DNA from: Paracoccus sp. MA
GTDB lineage: Bacteria; Pseudomonadota; Alphaproteobacteria; Rhodobacterales; Rhodobacteraceae
Assembly (NCBI RefSeq): GCF_020990385.1
Contig: NZ_CP087597.1
Location: 1-64,000 of the forward strand
Direction of reading: 5' to 3'
DNA length: 64,000 nt
The notes beneath the pieces are model-generated. The model was not told the origin of the DNA. It saw only the letters and a program-made list of their open reading frames with translations, and made no database searches. Below, piece by piece: positions 28,760-38,531 of the stretch (positions are counted from its first letter, which is position 1; each line of letters starts with the position of its first letter). The translations under genes and the position numbers were made by a program.

Positions 28760-29263
28760 CTAGCGGCGGGTGATGCCCTCAAGCGGCGGCGGCGGGACCG
28801 GCCGCGTCACCAGATGGCTTTTGCGCTTTTCGTAGAAGGCATTGCCGCCGGCCACCAGGACGTAATGCATGTTGCCATAGGAAAACCGGTGCCCGGCCGC
28901 GTGAAAGAACATCGCGTTGCCGATCAGGGGATGGCGCTCGCCGCGCAGGACGGCGCGCGCCGCCTCGCTGACCTGCGGCGAGGGCCTGTCCATCCGCCGC
29001 GTCATGATCCCCGGCGCGAACTGCCCCTTTTGTCCGACGACACCGCAGACGGAATTGGGAAACTGATCTGACCGGACGCGGTTCATGACCACGCTGCCGA
29101 CGGCGATCATGCCGTCCCGGCTCGAGCGGTTCGATTCGAAATACATCGCCCGCTCCATGCATTCCTGGGGGCTGTGCCGGTGGAACATCGAACAGCCTGT
29201 CAGCACCAGCAGCGCGGCCGCAAGCGCCGCGCCCATGCGCAGTCTTGGATAGGGAATCGTCAT
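28760..29263 (-). CDS. Cell wall hydrolase lipoprotein (SleB/CwlJ-like)
   Basis: This 167-residue predicted lipoprotein has a leader ending in the lipobox LTGC (Cys23). The SleB/Hydrolase_2 domain follows: ERAMYFESN with the catalytic glutamate, GMIAVGSVVMNRVRS, and the C-terminal GNAMFFHAAG and HYVLVAGGNAFYEKR. Such proteins are lytic transglycosylases or amidases acting on peptidoglycan; related forms occur throughout non-sporulating alphaproteobacteria. It appears monocistronic. Confidence 0.85.
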   Translation of the reverse strand: MTIPYPRLRMGAALAAALLVLTGCSMFHRHSPQECMERAMYFESNRSSRDGMIAVGSVVMNRVRSDQFPNSVCGVVGQKGQFAPGIMTRRMDRPSPQVSEAARAVLRGERHPLIGNAMFFHAAGHRFSYGNMHYVLVAGGNAFYEKRKSHLVTRPVPPPPLEGITRR

Positions 29264-29466
29264 CGTCTGCTCGTCCTGCCGCTCGTGGAAGGGTTCTTCT
29301 CGTTGCGGCCATGCTTAGCAGCAGCGGGCGCAGGGCATCAACACCGCCGCGACCCGCCTGCTGGGCGCCATGGTCCGGTATTCGCCCCCGCGCGGACCGG
29401 AAGCGCCGCCGGAACACCGAAGGCGCAAACACGCAAGCCGTGTTCCGGTCCGATCCCCGTCCTCGC

Positions 29467-30840
29467 TCAACCGAGGATTTCGCGCACGGATGCGTCGGTG
29501 GCCTCGACGATCACATCCGCCTCGGCCTCGGTCAGGCAGAGCGGCGGGGCCAAGCCGACGATGTCGCCCTGCGGCATGGCCCGCGCGATCACGCCGCGCT
29601 TCAGCATCGCGGCGACGACCTTGCCGCCGATGCCCTCGGCCGCGTCGAAGAAGCCGCGGCTGTCGCGGTCGCGGACCAGTTCGACGGCGCAGAGCATGCC
29701 CTCGCCGCGGATCTCGCCCACGTTCGGATGATCGCCCAGCGCCGCGCGCATCCGGTCGTTCAGGGTGCGGCCGACCCGGCCGGCATTCTCGACCAGCCCC
29801 AGCTTGTCGATCAGTTGCAGATTGGCGATGCCCGCCGCCGCGCCGATGGGATGGGCGGAATAGGTCCAGCCATGGCCGAGCACGCCATATTCGTCGCTGC
29901 CCTGCATCAGCACCTCCCAGACCTTCTGCCCGACGATGCTGCCCGACAGCGGCGCATAGGCCGAGGTCAGGCCCTTGGCGATGGTGATGATGTCGGGGGT
30001 CATGCCGTAATGGTCGCTGCCGAACATGCTGCCCAGCCGGCCGAAGCCCGTCACCACCTCGTCCGCGATCAGCAGGATGTCGTGGCGCGCCAGCACCTTC
30101 TGGATCGCCTGCCAATAGCCCTTGGGCGGCGGCACGATGCCGCCCGTGCCCAGCACCGGCTCGCCGATGAAGGCGGCGATGGTCTCGGCGCCCTCGGCGG
30201 CGATCAGCCGCTCCAGCTCCTCGGCGCAATGGGCGCTGAACTGTTCCTCGGACATGCCGGCGTCCTTGCGGCGATAGTAATAGGGCGCCTCGGTATGGAT
30301 CACCTGCGCCAGCGGCAGGTCGAATTTCTTGTGGAACAGCTCCAGCCCGGTCAGCGAGCCGGTCATCAGCCCCGAGCCGTGATAGCCCCGCCAGCGCGAG
30401 ATGATCTTCTTCTTCTGCGGCAAGCCACGGATGTTGTTGTAATACCAGACCAGCTTGATGTTCGTCTCATTGGCATCCGAGCCGCCCAGGCCGAAATAGA
30501 CCCGCGCCATGTGCTGGGGCGCCCGGTCCATGACCATTTTCGCCAGCGTGATCGAGGCTTCCGAGCCATGCCCGGCATAGGCGTGGTAATAGGCCAGCTC
30601 GCGCGCCTGTGCGGCGATGGCTTCGGCGATCTCGGGCCGGCCATAGCCCACGTTCACGCAATAGAGCCCGGCGAAGCCGTCCAGCAGCCGGTTGCCGTCC
30701 CGATCCGTGATGTGGACGCCTTCCGCGCCCGAGACGATGCGCTGCGCGCCTTCGCCGCGCGCGAACTGGCCGAGGTTGGTCGAGGGATGGAACAGGCTCT
30801 CGCGGTCCCATTTGGACAGCTGGTCATTGGTCAGCATCAT
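29467..30840 (-). CDS. doeD: Diaminobutyrate transaminase of ectoine degradation (DoeD/Atf)
   Basis: This 457-residue class III PLP aminotransferase has the PLP lysine in [10 protein letters not shown] (Lys289) and the aspartate in [12 protein letters not shown]. From its place in the ectoine cluster it converts 2,4-diaminobutyrate to aspartate semialdehyde. The start overlaps the doeC stop (ATGA). It is the last gene of the leftward unit. Sequence alone could also fit an omega-amino acid:pyruvate transaminase; context decides. Confidence 0.9.
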   Translation of the reverse strand: MMLTNDQLSKWDRESLFHPSTNLGQFARGEGAQRIVSGAEGVHITDRDGNRLLDGFAGLYCVNVGYGRPEIAEAIAAQARELAYYHAYAGHGSEASITLAKMVMDRAPQHMARVYFGLGGSDANETNIKLVWYYNNIRGLPQKKKIISRWRGYHGSGLMTGSLTGLELFHKKFDLPLAQVIHTEAPYYYRRKDAGMSEEQFSAHCAEELERLIAAEGAETIAAFIGEPVLGTGGIVPPPKGYWQAIQKVLARHDILLIADEVVTGFGRLGSMFGSDHYGMTPDIITIAKGLTSAYAPLSGSIVGQKVWEVLMQGSDEYGVLGHGWTYSAHPIGAAAGIANLQLIDKLGLVENAGRVGRTLNDRMRAALGDHPNVGEIRGEGMLCAVELVRDRDSRGFFDAAEGIGGKVVAAMLKRGVIARAMPQGDIVGLAPPLCLTEAEADVIVEATDASVREILG

Positions 30841-32288
30841 GCTCTCCTTGTCTCTGCCCAGTCGCGGCAGACGTATTTGATCTCGGTAAAGGCTTCGAGC
30901 CCGTGGCGGCTGCCCTCGCGGCCCAGGCCCGACTGCTTCATGCCGCCGAAGGGGATCGGCGCGCCGGTGACCTTGGTGCGGTTGACCGCGACCATGCCGA
31001 ATTCCAGCGCGCGCGACAGGCGATAGATGCGGCGCGGGTCGCGGCTGTGGACATAGGCGACCAGCCCGTATTCGGTGGCGTTGGCGATGCGCACCGCCTC
31101 GTCCTCGGTGTCGAAGGCGGCGATGGCGGCGACGGGGCCGAAGGTCTCCTCGTGGAAGATCCGCGCCTCGGCCGGCACGTCGGCCAGCACGGTCGGGCGA
31201 TAGAACAGCGGCCCCTGCGGATCGCGGCTGCCGCCGGTCAGAAGGCGCGCGCCATGCGCCAAGGCATCGGCCACGTGCTCCTCCTGCTTCTGGACCGCGC
31301 CCTCGTTCATCAAGGGGCCAAGGTCGCGATCCTCGACCCCCGGCCCCAGGGTCAGCGCGGCGGCAGCAGCGGTGAAGCGGCGGCAGAATTCGTCATAGAC
31401 CGGCCGCTCGATCAGGAAGCGGTTGGCGCCCAGGCAGTCCTGGCCCGAGGTGGCGAACTTGGCCTTGATCGCCTCATCCACCGCCAGGTCGAGGTCGCAA
31501 TCGGCAAAGGCGACGAAGGGCGCGTGCCCGCCCAGTTCCAGCACCAGCCGCTTCACCGTCTCGGCGCTTTGACGATAAAGCAGCTTGCCGACCTGCGTCG
31601 AGCCGGTGAAGGACAGCGCCCGCACCCGCGGATCGGCGCACCATTCCCCGACGATCTCGGGTGCGTCGCCGGTCACCACGTTGAAGACGCCGGCCGGAAA
31701 CCCCGCCCGATCCGCCAGTTCCGCCAGCGCGGTCGCCGACAGCGGCGTCTCGGCCGAGGGATGAACGACCACGGTGCAGCCCGCCGCCAAGGCCGCCGCC
31801 GCCTTGCGGGTGATCATGGCGCAGGGAAAGTTCCAGGGCGTGACCAGCGCCGCGACGCCCAAGGGTTCGCGCCACAGCTCCATCTCGGCGGTCGAAAGAT
31901 GCGAGGTCACGCTTTCGATGTTCGGGCGCTTGGCTTCCTCGGCATAGAACTCGACGAAGCTGGCGGCATAGTCGATCTCGCCGCGCGATTCGGACAGCGG
32001 CTTGCCCTGCTCGGCGGTCATGATCCGCGCCAGATCCTCGCGCGCATCGACGATCAGCCGGTGCCAGCGCATCAGCACGGCGGCGCGTTCCTGCGGCAGC
32101 AGCGCGGACCAGCCGGCGAAAGCCGCCTGCGCCGCATCGACCGCCGCGCGCGCCTGCGCAGCGTCCAGCCGCGCCACCTGCGCCACGGGCCTGCCCGTCG
32201 CGGGGTCGGTGACGGCAAAGCGCGGCCCCGCCACCCAGGCGCCGTTCACGAAGGCATCCTCGCGCATCAGGATCTTGTTGGTGATCAT
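30837..32288 (-). CDS. doeC: Aspartate-semialdehyde dehydrogenase of ectoine degradation (DoeC/Ssd)
   Basis: This 483-residue NAD(P)-dependent aldehyde dehydrogenase has catalytic Cys285 ([10 protein letters not shown]), general base Glu251 (LELGGHAP), and the cofactor loop TPWNFP and FTGSTQVGK. It resembles succinate-semialdehyde dehydrogenases and in this pathway oxidises aspartate semialdehyde to aspartate. The cofactor-binding lysine usually found in VVKPA is His176 here ([10 protein letters not shown]). GGAGG precedes the ATG at 32288, and it overlaps doeB and doeD by ATGA. Confidence 0.9.
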   Translation of the reverse strand: MITNKILMREDAFVNGAWVAGPRFAVTDPATGRPVAQVARLDAAQARAAVDAAQAAFAGWSALLPQERAAVLMRWHRLIVDAREDLARIMTAEQGKPLSESRGEIDYAASFVEFYAEEAKRPNIESVTSHLSTAEMELWREPLGVAALVTPWNFPCAMITRKAAAALAAGCTVVVHPSAETPLSATALAELADRAGFPAGVFNVVTGDAPEIVGEWCADPRVRALSFTGSTQVGKLLYRQSAETVKRLVLELGGHAPFVAFADCDLDLAVDEAIKAKFATSGQDCLGANRFLIERPVYDEFCRRFTAAAAALTLGPGVEDRDLGPLMNEGAVQKQEEHVADALAHGARLLTGGSRDPQGPLFYRPTVLADVPAEARIFHEETFGPVAAIAAFDTEDEAVRIANATEYGLVAYVHSRDPRRIYRLSRALEFGMVAVNRTKVTGAPIPFGGMKQSGLGREGSRHGLEAFTEIKYVCRDWAETRRA

Positions 32289-33295
32289 GGCTGAACCTCC
32301 TCGCCGATGACGGCGACGCAATCGCCGGGTTTCACGATGCCGGGGAAATGCCGCGCCATCATCAGCCCGCCGCGGCGGGCATGGACCGCGACCGGGGCCA
32401 AGCCGGTGCGGGCCACCGGGAAGATGCGGGCGACCGGCTGGCCCTGTTCCACGGCATCGCCCAGATCGGCCAGGAACTCGATCAGCCCGCCATCCTCGGC
32501 AAAGGTGAAGCAATCCGCGTCGGGCATGTCCAGCCAGCGCGTCGGCTGCGCCGCCACCTCGCCGCGCATCACGCCCGCCGCGACCAGCAGGTTGCGCAGG
32601 CCGCGCCTGGCGATGCCGGCGGTGCGGGCGCTGGCGGTGCCGCCGCCGCCCAGCTCGGTGGTGACGAAGACCTTGCCCATTTCCTCGGCCGCGGTGTCAT
32701 ACATACCGACCGCGTCGATTTCGAGCATCCTGACCGACCAGGGCGCCCCGAAGGCGCGCACAAGATCGAAGGCCGCCGCCTCCTGCCGCTTGTCGGGCAG
32801 GATATGGGCGGCGCAATAGGGCAGGAAATCCAGCGTCTTGCCGCCGGAATGGAAGTCAAGCACCACATCCGCCATCGGCAGCAGCACGCGCTGGAAGTAA
32901 TCCGCGATCTTCTGCGTGACCGTGCCGTCCGGACGGCCCGGAAAGCTGCGGTTCAGGTTGCCCCGGTCGATGGGCGAGGTGCGGGTGCCCGCGGCGAAGG
33001 CCGGGTAGTTCATCGCCGGCACGATGATGATGCGGCCGGTGACGTCCTCGGCCCGCACGGTCGCGGCCAGGTCGAACAGCGCGATCGGCCCCTCGTATTC
33101 GTCGCCATGGTTGGCACCGGTCAGAAGCGCCGTCGGCCCCTCGCCGTTGTTGACCACGGTGATCGGCGTCATGACCGAGCCCCAGGCCGCGTCATCGCGC
33201 GAATGCGGCAGGCGCAGGAAGCCGTGGTGAACCCCCGGCGCCGCGAAATCCACCGTCGCCGCGATGGGCGAGGGCGCAGGCTGCATCTGCAACAT
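32285..33295 (-). CDS. doeB: N-alpha-acetyl-L-2,4-diaminobutyrate deacetylase (DoeB/EutE)
   Basis: This 336-residue zinc enzyme of the succinylglutamate desuccinylase/aspartoacylase family removes acetate from N-alpha-acetyl-2,4-diaminobutyrate. Zinc ligands are in GANHGDEYEG and the later DFHSGG; RGNLNRSFPG binds substrate carboxylate. The glutamate in TTELGGGG is the expected general base. It follows doeA by four bases, and its stop overlaps the doeC start. Confidence 0.93.
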   Translation of the reverse strand: MLQMQPAPSPIAATVDFAAPGVHHGFLRLPHSRDDAAWGSVMTPITVVNNGEGPTALLTGANHGDEYEGPIALFDLAATVRAEDVTGRIIIVPAMNYPAFAAGTRTSPIDRGNLNRSFPGRPDGTVTQKIADYFQRVLLPMADVVLDFHSGGKTLDFLPYCAAHILPDKRQEAAAFDLVRAFGAPWSVRMLEIDAVGMYDTAAEEMGKVFVTTELGGGGTASARTAGIARRGLRNLLVAAGVMRGEVAAQPTRWLDMPDADCFTFAEDGGLIEFLADLGDAVEQGQPVARIFPVARTGLAPVAVHARRGGLMMARHFPGIVKPGDCVAVIGEEVQP

Positions 33296-33299
33296 GGCG

Positions 33300-34481
33300 C
33301 TAGTCCTTCACGAACAGCTGGCGCGGGACATGGGCGAGGCATTCCACGCCGGTCTCGGTGATCAGGATCGACTCGGTGATCTCCAGCCCCATGTCCTCCA
33401 GCCACAGGCCGGTCATGAAATGGAAGGTCATGCCGGGCTGCAGCACGGTGCGGTCGCCGGGGCGCAGCGACATGGTGCGCTCGCCCCAGTCCGGCGGATA
33501 GCTGACGCCGATGCCGTAGCCGGTGCGGTTGTCCTTGACGATGCCGTATTTCGCCAGCACGTCGAAGAAACCCTTGGCGATGTCCTCGCAGGTATTACCG
33601 GGCTTCGCAGCGGCAAGCCCGGCTTCCATCCCCTCCAGCGTGGCCTTTTCCGCATCGAGGAAGGCCTGCGTCGGCTGGCCCAGGAACACCGTGCGCGACA
33701 GCGGCACGTGGTAGCGGTGATAGCAGCCGGCGATCTCGAAGAAGGTGCCCTCGCCCGGTTTCATCGGCTTGTCGTCCCAGGTCAGATGCGGGGCCGAGGC
33801 GTCGCGGCCCGAGGGCAGCAGCGGCACGATGGCCGGATAGTCGCCGCCGATGCCGTCGACGCCGCGGGTGCCGGCATCGTAGATTTCCGCCACCAGGTCG
33901 CATTTGCGCATCCCGACCTGCACCTTGTCGAGGATGCGGGCATGCATCGCCTCGACGATGCGCGCCGCGTTGCGCATATAGGCGATCTCCTGCGGCGATT
34001 TCACCGCGCGCTGCCAGTTCACCAGCGCCGTGCAATCGGTGAAGCGCGCGTCCGGCAGGTTCCGCGTCAGGCTGGCGAAGGCGGCAGCGGTGAACCAGTA
34101 ATTGTCCATCTCGACGCCGATGCGCTTCGTGCCCCAGCCCTTGTCGCGCAAGATGCCCGAGAGGTAATCCATCGGGTGCATCTCGGGGTTCTGCACGTAA
34201 TGGTCGGGATAGCCGATGATGTTTTCGGGCTTCAGGTAAGCCGTCAGCCTGGCACCGTTGGCGTCCTGTCCGCGGCCATACCAGACCGGCTCGCCCTCGG
34301 GCGGCACCACCACGCATTGATGGACATAGAAGGACCAGCCGTCATAGCCGGTCAGCCAGTTCATGTTCGACGGATCGGTGACGATCAGCAGATCGACGCC
34401 CTTGTCCTCCATCGCCCGGCGGGTCTTGGCGAGGCGGTCGGCATATTCCTCGCGGGTGAACTTCAATGCGACGTCTGTCAT
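33300..34481 (-). CDS. doeA: Ectoine hydrolase (DoeA/EutD)
   Basis: DoeA opens the ectoine ring to N-alpha-acetyl-2,4-diaminobutyrate. The 393-residue protein has the creatinase/aminopeptidase P two-domain fold: an N-terminal domain (LLIVTDPSNMNWLTGYDGWS) and a C-terminal pita-bread domain. As in ectoine hydrolases generally it lacks the full aminopeptidase metal set. The start MTDVALKFTRE follows the eutC stop by 11 bases; the ribosome site AAGAGAAA is weak. Much longer in-frame readings overlap eutC and are rejected. Confidence 0.93.
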   Translation of the reverse strand: MTDVALKFTREEYADRLAKTRRAMEDKGVDLLIVTDPSNMNWLTGYDGWSFYVHQCVVVPPEGEPVWYGRGQDANGARLTAYLKPENIIGYPDHYVQNPEMHPMDYLSGILRDKGWGTKRIGVEMDNYWFTAAAFASLTRNLPDARFTDCTALVNWQRAVKSPQEIAYMRNAARIVEAMHARILDKVQVGMRKCDLVAEIYDAGTRGVDGIGGDYPAIVPLLPSGRDASAPHLTWDDKPMKPGEGTFFEIAGCYHRYHVPLSRTVFLGQPTQAFLDAEKATLEGMEAGLAAAKPGNTCEDIAKGFFDVLAKYGIVKDNRTGYGIGVSYPPDWGERTMSLRPGDRTVLQPGMTFHFMTGLWLEDMGLEITESILITETGVECLAHVPRQLFVKD

Positions 34482-34492
34482 GGCGGTTTCTC

Positions 34493-35470
34493 TTACAGGG
34501 TGAAGCTGCGTCCGGCCCCGGCCTTGCCCGCGCGGGCAAGCGCCAGGGTGGCGATGGCGGTGTCCTGGATGCCGGCGCCGGTCAGGTCGGCCAGGGTGAT
34601 CTGTGCGGGATCGCTGCGGCCGGGGCGCTGCCCGGCCAGGATCTGGCCCAGCTCGGGGAAGTCCCGCCCGGCCAGCGGCGCGTGGTGCAGCTCCCCCAGC
34701 TCGCGGGTCTGCGACAGGCGGTCGGCGACGTAATGGGCGCGCGCGATCAGGTCGGGGGCGATCTCGTTCTTGTGCTGGGCGTCCGAGCCCATGGCGGTGA
34801 CATGCGTGCCGGCGGCGATATCGGCGGCGGCCAGGATGGGCCTTTCGGACGGCGTGGTCGTGACCACCAGATCGGCATCCCGCGTCGCCTTGGCCACGCT
34901 GGCGGCGGCGGTGACGGGGATGCGCAGGGCGGCGGTCATCTCGGCCGCGAAAGCCTGCGCCTTGGCGGGATCGCGCGCCCAGACCCGTGCGCCGGTCAGC
35001 GGGCGGACCAGCGCCAGCGCCTGAAGCTGCATCCGCGCCTGCATCCCGGCGCCCAGGATCGCCGCCGTGGCCGCATCCGGCCGGGCCAGCGCATCGGCGG
35101 CCACCGCCCCGGCGGCGGCGGTGCGCACATCGGTCAGATAGCCGTTGTCCAGCAGCAGCGCCTCGACCAGCCCGGTCGTCGCGGACAGCACCACCATCAT
35201 GCCGTTGGTCGAGGGCAGGCCGAGCGCCGGGTTGCCGAAGAAACCGGGCGAGATCTTGATGGCGAAATGCGTGAGGCCGGGAACATAGGCGGTCTTCACA
35301 TCGACCTCGCCCCGGTGTTCGGGGATGTCCAGGCGCAGGATCGGCGGCATGGCGACGGGCTTGGTCGCCAGCGCCACGAAGGCGTCGCGGATGCAGGCGA
35401 CGGCCTCGCCGTCCAGCGGCACCAAAGCGCGCAGATCGGTCTCGGTCAGGATGGTCACGGGCGGTCTCAT
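34493..35470 (-). CDS. eutC: Ectoine utilization protein EutC (ornithine cyclodeaminase family)
   Basis: This 325-residue protein of the ornithine cyclodeaminase/mu-crystallin family has the NAD(P) Rossmann motif AILGAGMQARMQ and substrate loop AIKISPGFFGNPALGLPS. With EutA and EutB it is proposed to convert 5-hydroxyectoine to ectoine. Individual roles are not proven. Its ATG overlaps the eutB stop. Translation is probably coupled through eutA-eutB-eutC. Confidence 0.9.
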   Translation of the reverse strand: MRPPVTILTETDLRALVPLDGEAVACIRDAFVALATKPVAMPPILRLDIPEHRGEVDVKTAYVPGLTHFAIKISPGFFGNPALGLPSTNGMMVVLSATTGLVEALLLDNGYLTDVRTAAAGAVAADALARPDAATAAILGAGMQARMQLQALALVRPLTGARVWARDPAKAQAFAAEMTAALRIPVTAAASVAKATRDADLVVTTTPSERPILAAADIAAGTHVTAMGSDAQHKNEIAPDLIARAHYVADRLSQTRELGELHHAPLAGRDFPELGQILAGQRPGRSDPAQITLADLTGAGIQDTAIATLALARAGKAGAGRSFTL

Positions 35471-36417
35471 GCGGCCTCCGCCATAATGCGGGCATGCAGC
35501 GCGGGGTCGATATTCGCGCCGGAAAGGATGCAGACGGTCGGGCCCTGCGGGACGACCTTGCCGGCCAGCAGAGCGGCGCTGCCGACGCTGGCCGCGCCCT
35601 CGACCATATGGCCGGCACGGCCGAGATGGCGGATGCCCTCGGCGATCTCGGCCTCGGTCAGCAGGATCACATCGTCCAGCAAAGCGCGGCACAGCGGATA
35701 GGTCACGCGGTTGCGCAACCCGATGCCGCCGCCGAGGCTGTCGGCAAGGCTGGGGCTTTCGGCGACCTCGACCGGGTGGCCGGCGGCCAGGCTCGCGGCC
35801 ATGGCGGCGCCGTTCTCCATGGTCAGGCCGATGACGCGCGTGGCGGGCGACAGCGCCTTGATCGCCACCGCGACCCCGGCGGCAAGGCCACCGCCGGACA
35901 GCGGCACCAGCACCGCCTCGGGCGTGCCGATTTCCAGGGCGATGGTGCCCTGCCCGGCGACCACGGCCTCGTGGTCGAAGGGCGGGATCTCGGTCATGCC
36001 CTCTTCAGCCACGGCGCGGGCGACTTCCTGCATCGCCTCGTCCTGGCTGGCGCCGATGATGCGCACCTCGGCCCCCAACTCGCGGATCGCCTGCACCTTG
36101 TTCTCGGGCACCAGCCGGGACAGGCAGACGGTGGCGGGCACGCCCAGCGCCCGGGCGGCATAGGCCAGGGCGCGGCCGTGATTGCCGGTCGAGGCGGTGA
36201 CGACGCCGCGCGCCAGCGCCTCGGGCGGCAGCGACAGGATGGCATTGGTCGCGCCCCGCAGCTTGAAGGCGCCGGTGGTCTGGCGGTATTCGCATTTCAG
36301 CCAGACCGGCTGGCCCAGCCGCGCCGACAGCAGCTCGTCGCGCAGCAGCGGCGTTTCCACCACATGGCCGCGGATGCGTTCAGCGGCGGCGCGGATGTCG
36401 TCCAGGGTCACGGTCAT
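35467..36417 (-). CDS. eutB: Hydroxyectoine utilization dehydratase EutB
   Basis: This 316-residue PLP enzyme belongs to the threonine/serine dehydratase fold type II. The PLP lysine is in GAFKLRGA, followed by STGNHGRALAYAA and the glycine-rich phosphate loop SGGGLAAG. It lacks the regulatory ACT domain of biosynthetic IlvA. In the ectoine cluster it is assigned to hydroxyectoine use with EutA and EutC. ATGA overlaps join it to both neighbours. Confidence 0.92.
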   Translation of the reverse strand: MTVTLDDIRAAAERIRGHVVETPLLRDELLSARLGQPVWLKCEYRQTTGAFKLRGATNAILSLPPEALARGVVTASTGNHGRALAYAARALGVPATVCLSRLVPENKVQAIRELGAEVRIIGASQDEAMQEVARAVAEEGMTEIPPFDHEAVVAGQGTIALEIGTPEAVLVPLSGGGLAAGVAVAIKALSPATRVIGLTMENGAAMAASLAAGHPVEVAESPSLADSLGGGIGLRNRVTYPLCRALLDDVILLTEAEIAEGIRHLGRAGHMVEGAASVGSAALLAGKVVPQGPTVCILSGANIDPALHARIMAEAA

Positions 36418-37157
36418 GGCTGCCTCATCAACTGGCCCGGAGCGACCGGCCCGGTCACGCCGCAAGCCCGCGCCGCGGCCCAGAGCGTCGCGGAATTGGC
36501 CGAGACCACCGGCACGCCGACCGCATCCTCGATCCGGTCGATGATCGCGCAGGCGCGGACGGCGGTGCAGGCGAGAAACAGCGCCTGGCTGCCCGGCGCG
36601 AGTGCGGCGCGTGCGGCCTCGATGATCGTCGCATGGGAAATCCGCGCCATCTCGCGGTCGTCGGTCAGGTTCAGGCAGGAGACGCCCTGCAAGGCGAAGC
36701 CCCCCGCCTCGAAACATTCCGCCATCGGCTGGGTGGTGCGGGGCGTGTAGGGGGTCAGCAGGGTGATCCGCTCGGCCCCCAGCGCCCTGAGCGCCGCGAA
36801 GCCGGCCGAGATCGGCGTGATCGGTTCCGCCGAGGGCTTGCCCAGCCGGATCGCATCCCGCACCGCCCGGTCCCCGATCACCACCGAGGCCGAGGTGCAG
36901 CTATAGACCACCGCGTCCAGATCCTCCTCGGGCAGGATCAGCGCCGCGGCGGCGGTCACGTCGCGGGCCATGGCGGCCAGCGTCTCGGGCGTCACCGGGT
37001 TGGCGAAGGGGATGCGGGTGGCATAGACGCCCACGCCATGCGCCGGCAGGGCGGCGAAATCCACCTCGGTCGTGTGGTCGGTGGCCAGCGTCACCAGACC
37101 GACCCGGCGCGGCAGCGGGCGGTCGTCCAGCACGACCGGAACGGACAGGACAGTCAC
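36414..37157 (-). CDS. eutA: Ectoine utilization protein EutA (Asp/Glu racemase-like)
   Basis: This 247-residue protein has the maleate isomerase/Asp-Glu racemase fold, with the first catalytic cysteine in VVYSCTSASVV and the second in LFLACTAVRA. The start is a GTG at 37157 with GGGAGGA upstream, overlapping the ehuD stop as GTGA. No ATG fits the family N-terminus RVGLVTLATDHTTEVDF. It links transport and catabolic genes into one unit. Confidence 0.9.
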   Translation of the reverse strand: MTVLSVPVVLDDRPLPRRVGLVTLATDHTTEVDFAALPAHGVGVYATRIPFANPVTPETLAAMARDVTAAAALILPEEDLDAVVYSCTSASVVIGDRAVRDAIRLGKPSAEPITPISAGFAALRALGAERITLLTPYTPRTTQPMAECFEAGGFALQGVSCLNLTDDREMARISHATIIEAARAALAPGSQALFLACTAVRACAIIDRIEDAVGVPVVSANSATLWAAARACGVTGPVAPGQLMRQP

Positions 37158-37813
37158 CGCGAAATCCTCCCGTAACGGCGTTCCAGCCAGCGCAGCACCA
37201 CCACCGAGATCAGGCTGACGACCAGGAACATCACGCCGACCAGCGTCATCGGCTCGACATAGCGATAGGAGCTGTTCGCGACCGACTTCGCCTGGTTCAT
37301 CAGCTCCAGCACGGTGATCGCGGACAGCAGCGGCGTTTCCTTGAACATGGCCAGCAGATAATTCGCCATGGCCGGGATCATCGGCGGCACCGCCTGCGGC
37401 AGCACCACATGCAGCCAGGTCTGGCGCGTGGTCAGGTTGGTGGCCTTGGCCGCCTCCCATTGCCCGCGCGGCACCGCCTCGATGCCGCCGCGATAGACCT
37501 CGGCGGCATAGGTCGCGTAATGCAGCCCCATGCCGATCACCCCGGCGGTCAGGGCCGGCAGGCGGATGCCCAGCCCGGGCAGCACGTAGAAGATGAAGTA
37601 AAGCTGCACCAGCAGCGGCGTGCCGCGGATGAACTCGACCACGAAGCCGGTGCCGCGCGCCACCAGCCGGTTGGGCGAACGGCGCAGGATGGCGAAGACC
37701 AGCCCCAGCACCGCCGCGACGATGGCGCCGAGGAAGGTGGCGACAAGGGTGATGCGAAACCCGGCCAGCAGGGTCGGCATGATCGACCAGGCGAAATCCC
37801 AATCCCATTCCAT
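37154..37813 (-). CDS. ehuD: Ectoine/hydroxyectoine ABC permease EhuD
   Basis: This 219-residue permease of the polar amino acid (HisM) family has about five helices and the coupling loop EAAKATNLTTRQTWLHVVLP. EFIRGTPLLVQLYFIFYVLP is a family hallmark. It pairs with EhuC as the heterodimeric channel of the ectoine importer. It begins one base after the ehuC stop codon. Confidence 0.93.
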   Translation of the reverse strand: MEWDWDFAWSIMPTLLAGFRITLVATFLGAIVAAVLGLVFAILRRSPNRLVARGTGFVVEFIRGTPLLVQLYFIFYVLPGLGIRLPALTAGVIGMGLHYATYAAEVYRGGIEAVPRGQWEAAKATNLTTRQTWLHVVLPQAVPPMIPAMANYLLAMFKETPLLSAITVLELMNQAKSVANSSYRYVEPMTLVGVMFLVVSLISVVVLRWLERRYGRISR

Positions 37814-37814
37814 C

Positions 37815-38471
37815 TTAGCGCACCCCGTCCAGGCCGCGCGTCACCCGCCGCTCCAGCCGGCGCATGCCGAAGGAAAGCGCCGAGGACATGGCGAAATACA
37901 GCAGCAGGATGGTGACGAAGGGCATCAGCGTGCTGCCGGTCTGCGAGCGCACCACCTGCGCCTGAAAGGTCATGTCCGACAGCGAGATCAGCGACACGAC
38001 CGAAGTCGCCTTCAGAAGCTCGATGGCATTGTTGCCGAAGGTCGGCAGCATCAGCGGCAGCGCCTGCGGCAGGATGACGTGGCGCATGCGCTGGAAGCGG
38101 GTCAGGTTGACGGCGACGCAGGCCTCGTGCTGGTCGCGTGGCACGGCAAGGATGGCGCCGCGCACCACCTCGGCCCCATAGGCGCCGACATTCAGCCCCA
38201 GCGCCATCACCCCGGCCTGCATCGGCGTCAGCTGCATCCCGGTCATCGGCAGCACGAAATAGATCCAGAACAGCTGCACGAAGATCGAGGTGCCGCGGAA
38301 GAACTCGATATAGGCGGTCGCCAGCCAGCGCACCGGAGCATGGCGCGAGATGCGCCCCAGCCCGGCGATGAAGGCCACGACCAGCGCCAGGGCCGAGCCC
38401 ATCAGCGTCAGCTTGACCGTGACCCATGCCCCCATAAGGATGAGTGTCAGATATCCTGCCCAGTCGCCCAT
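37815..38471 (-). CDS. ehuC: Ectoine/hydroxyectoine ABC permease EhuC
   Basis: This 218-residue permease is homologous to EhuD, with EFFRGTSIFVQLFWIYFVLP and coupling loop EACVAVNLTRFQRMRHVILP. It forms the membrane channel together with EhuD. About 60 bases separate it from ehuB, enough for a stem or independent ribosome loading but I saw no clear structure there. Confidence 0.93.
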   Translation of the reverse strand: MGDWAGYLTLILMGAWVTVKLTLMGSALALVVAFIAGLGRISRHAPVRWLATAYIEFFRGTSIFVQLFWIYFVLPMTGMQLTPMQAGVMALGLNVGAYGAEVVRGAILAVPRDQHEACVAVNLTRFQRMRHVILPQALPLMLPTFGNNAIELLKATSVVSLISLSDMTFQAQVVRSQTGSTLMPFVTILLLYFAMSSALSFGMRRLERRVTRGLDGVR

Positions 38472-38531
38472 GCGCTGATGCCTGCCTCTCTTGCTGATGG
38501 ATGGGCGGGGTCTCCCCCCCGCCCGGCTGCC

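Noticed and set aside
29428..29444. Hairpin AACACG...CGTGTT after doeD as a terminator
   Set aside because: The stem is six base pairs and no T-run follows in the direction of transcription.
34482..35618. Long N-terminal extension of ectoine hydrolase
   Set aside because: It reads through eutC in another frame; family similarity begins only at MTDVALKF.
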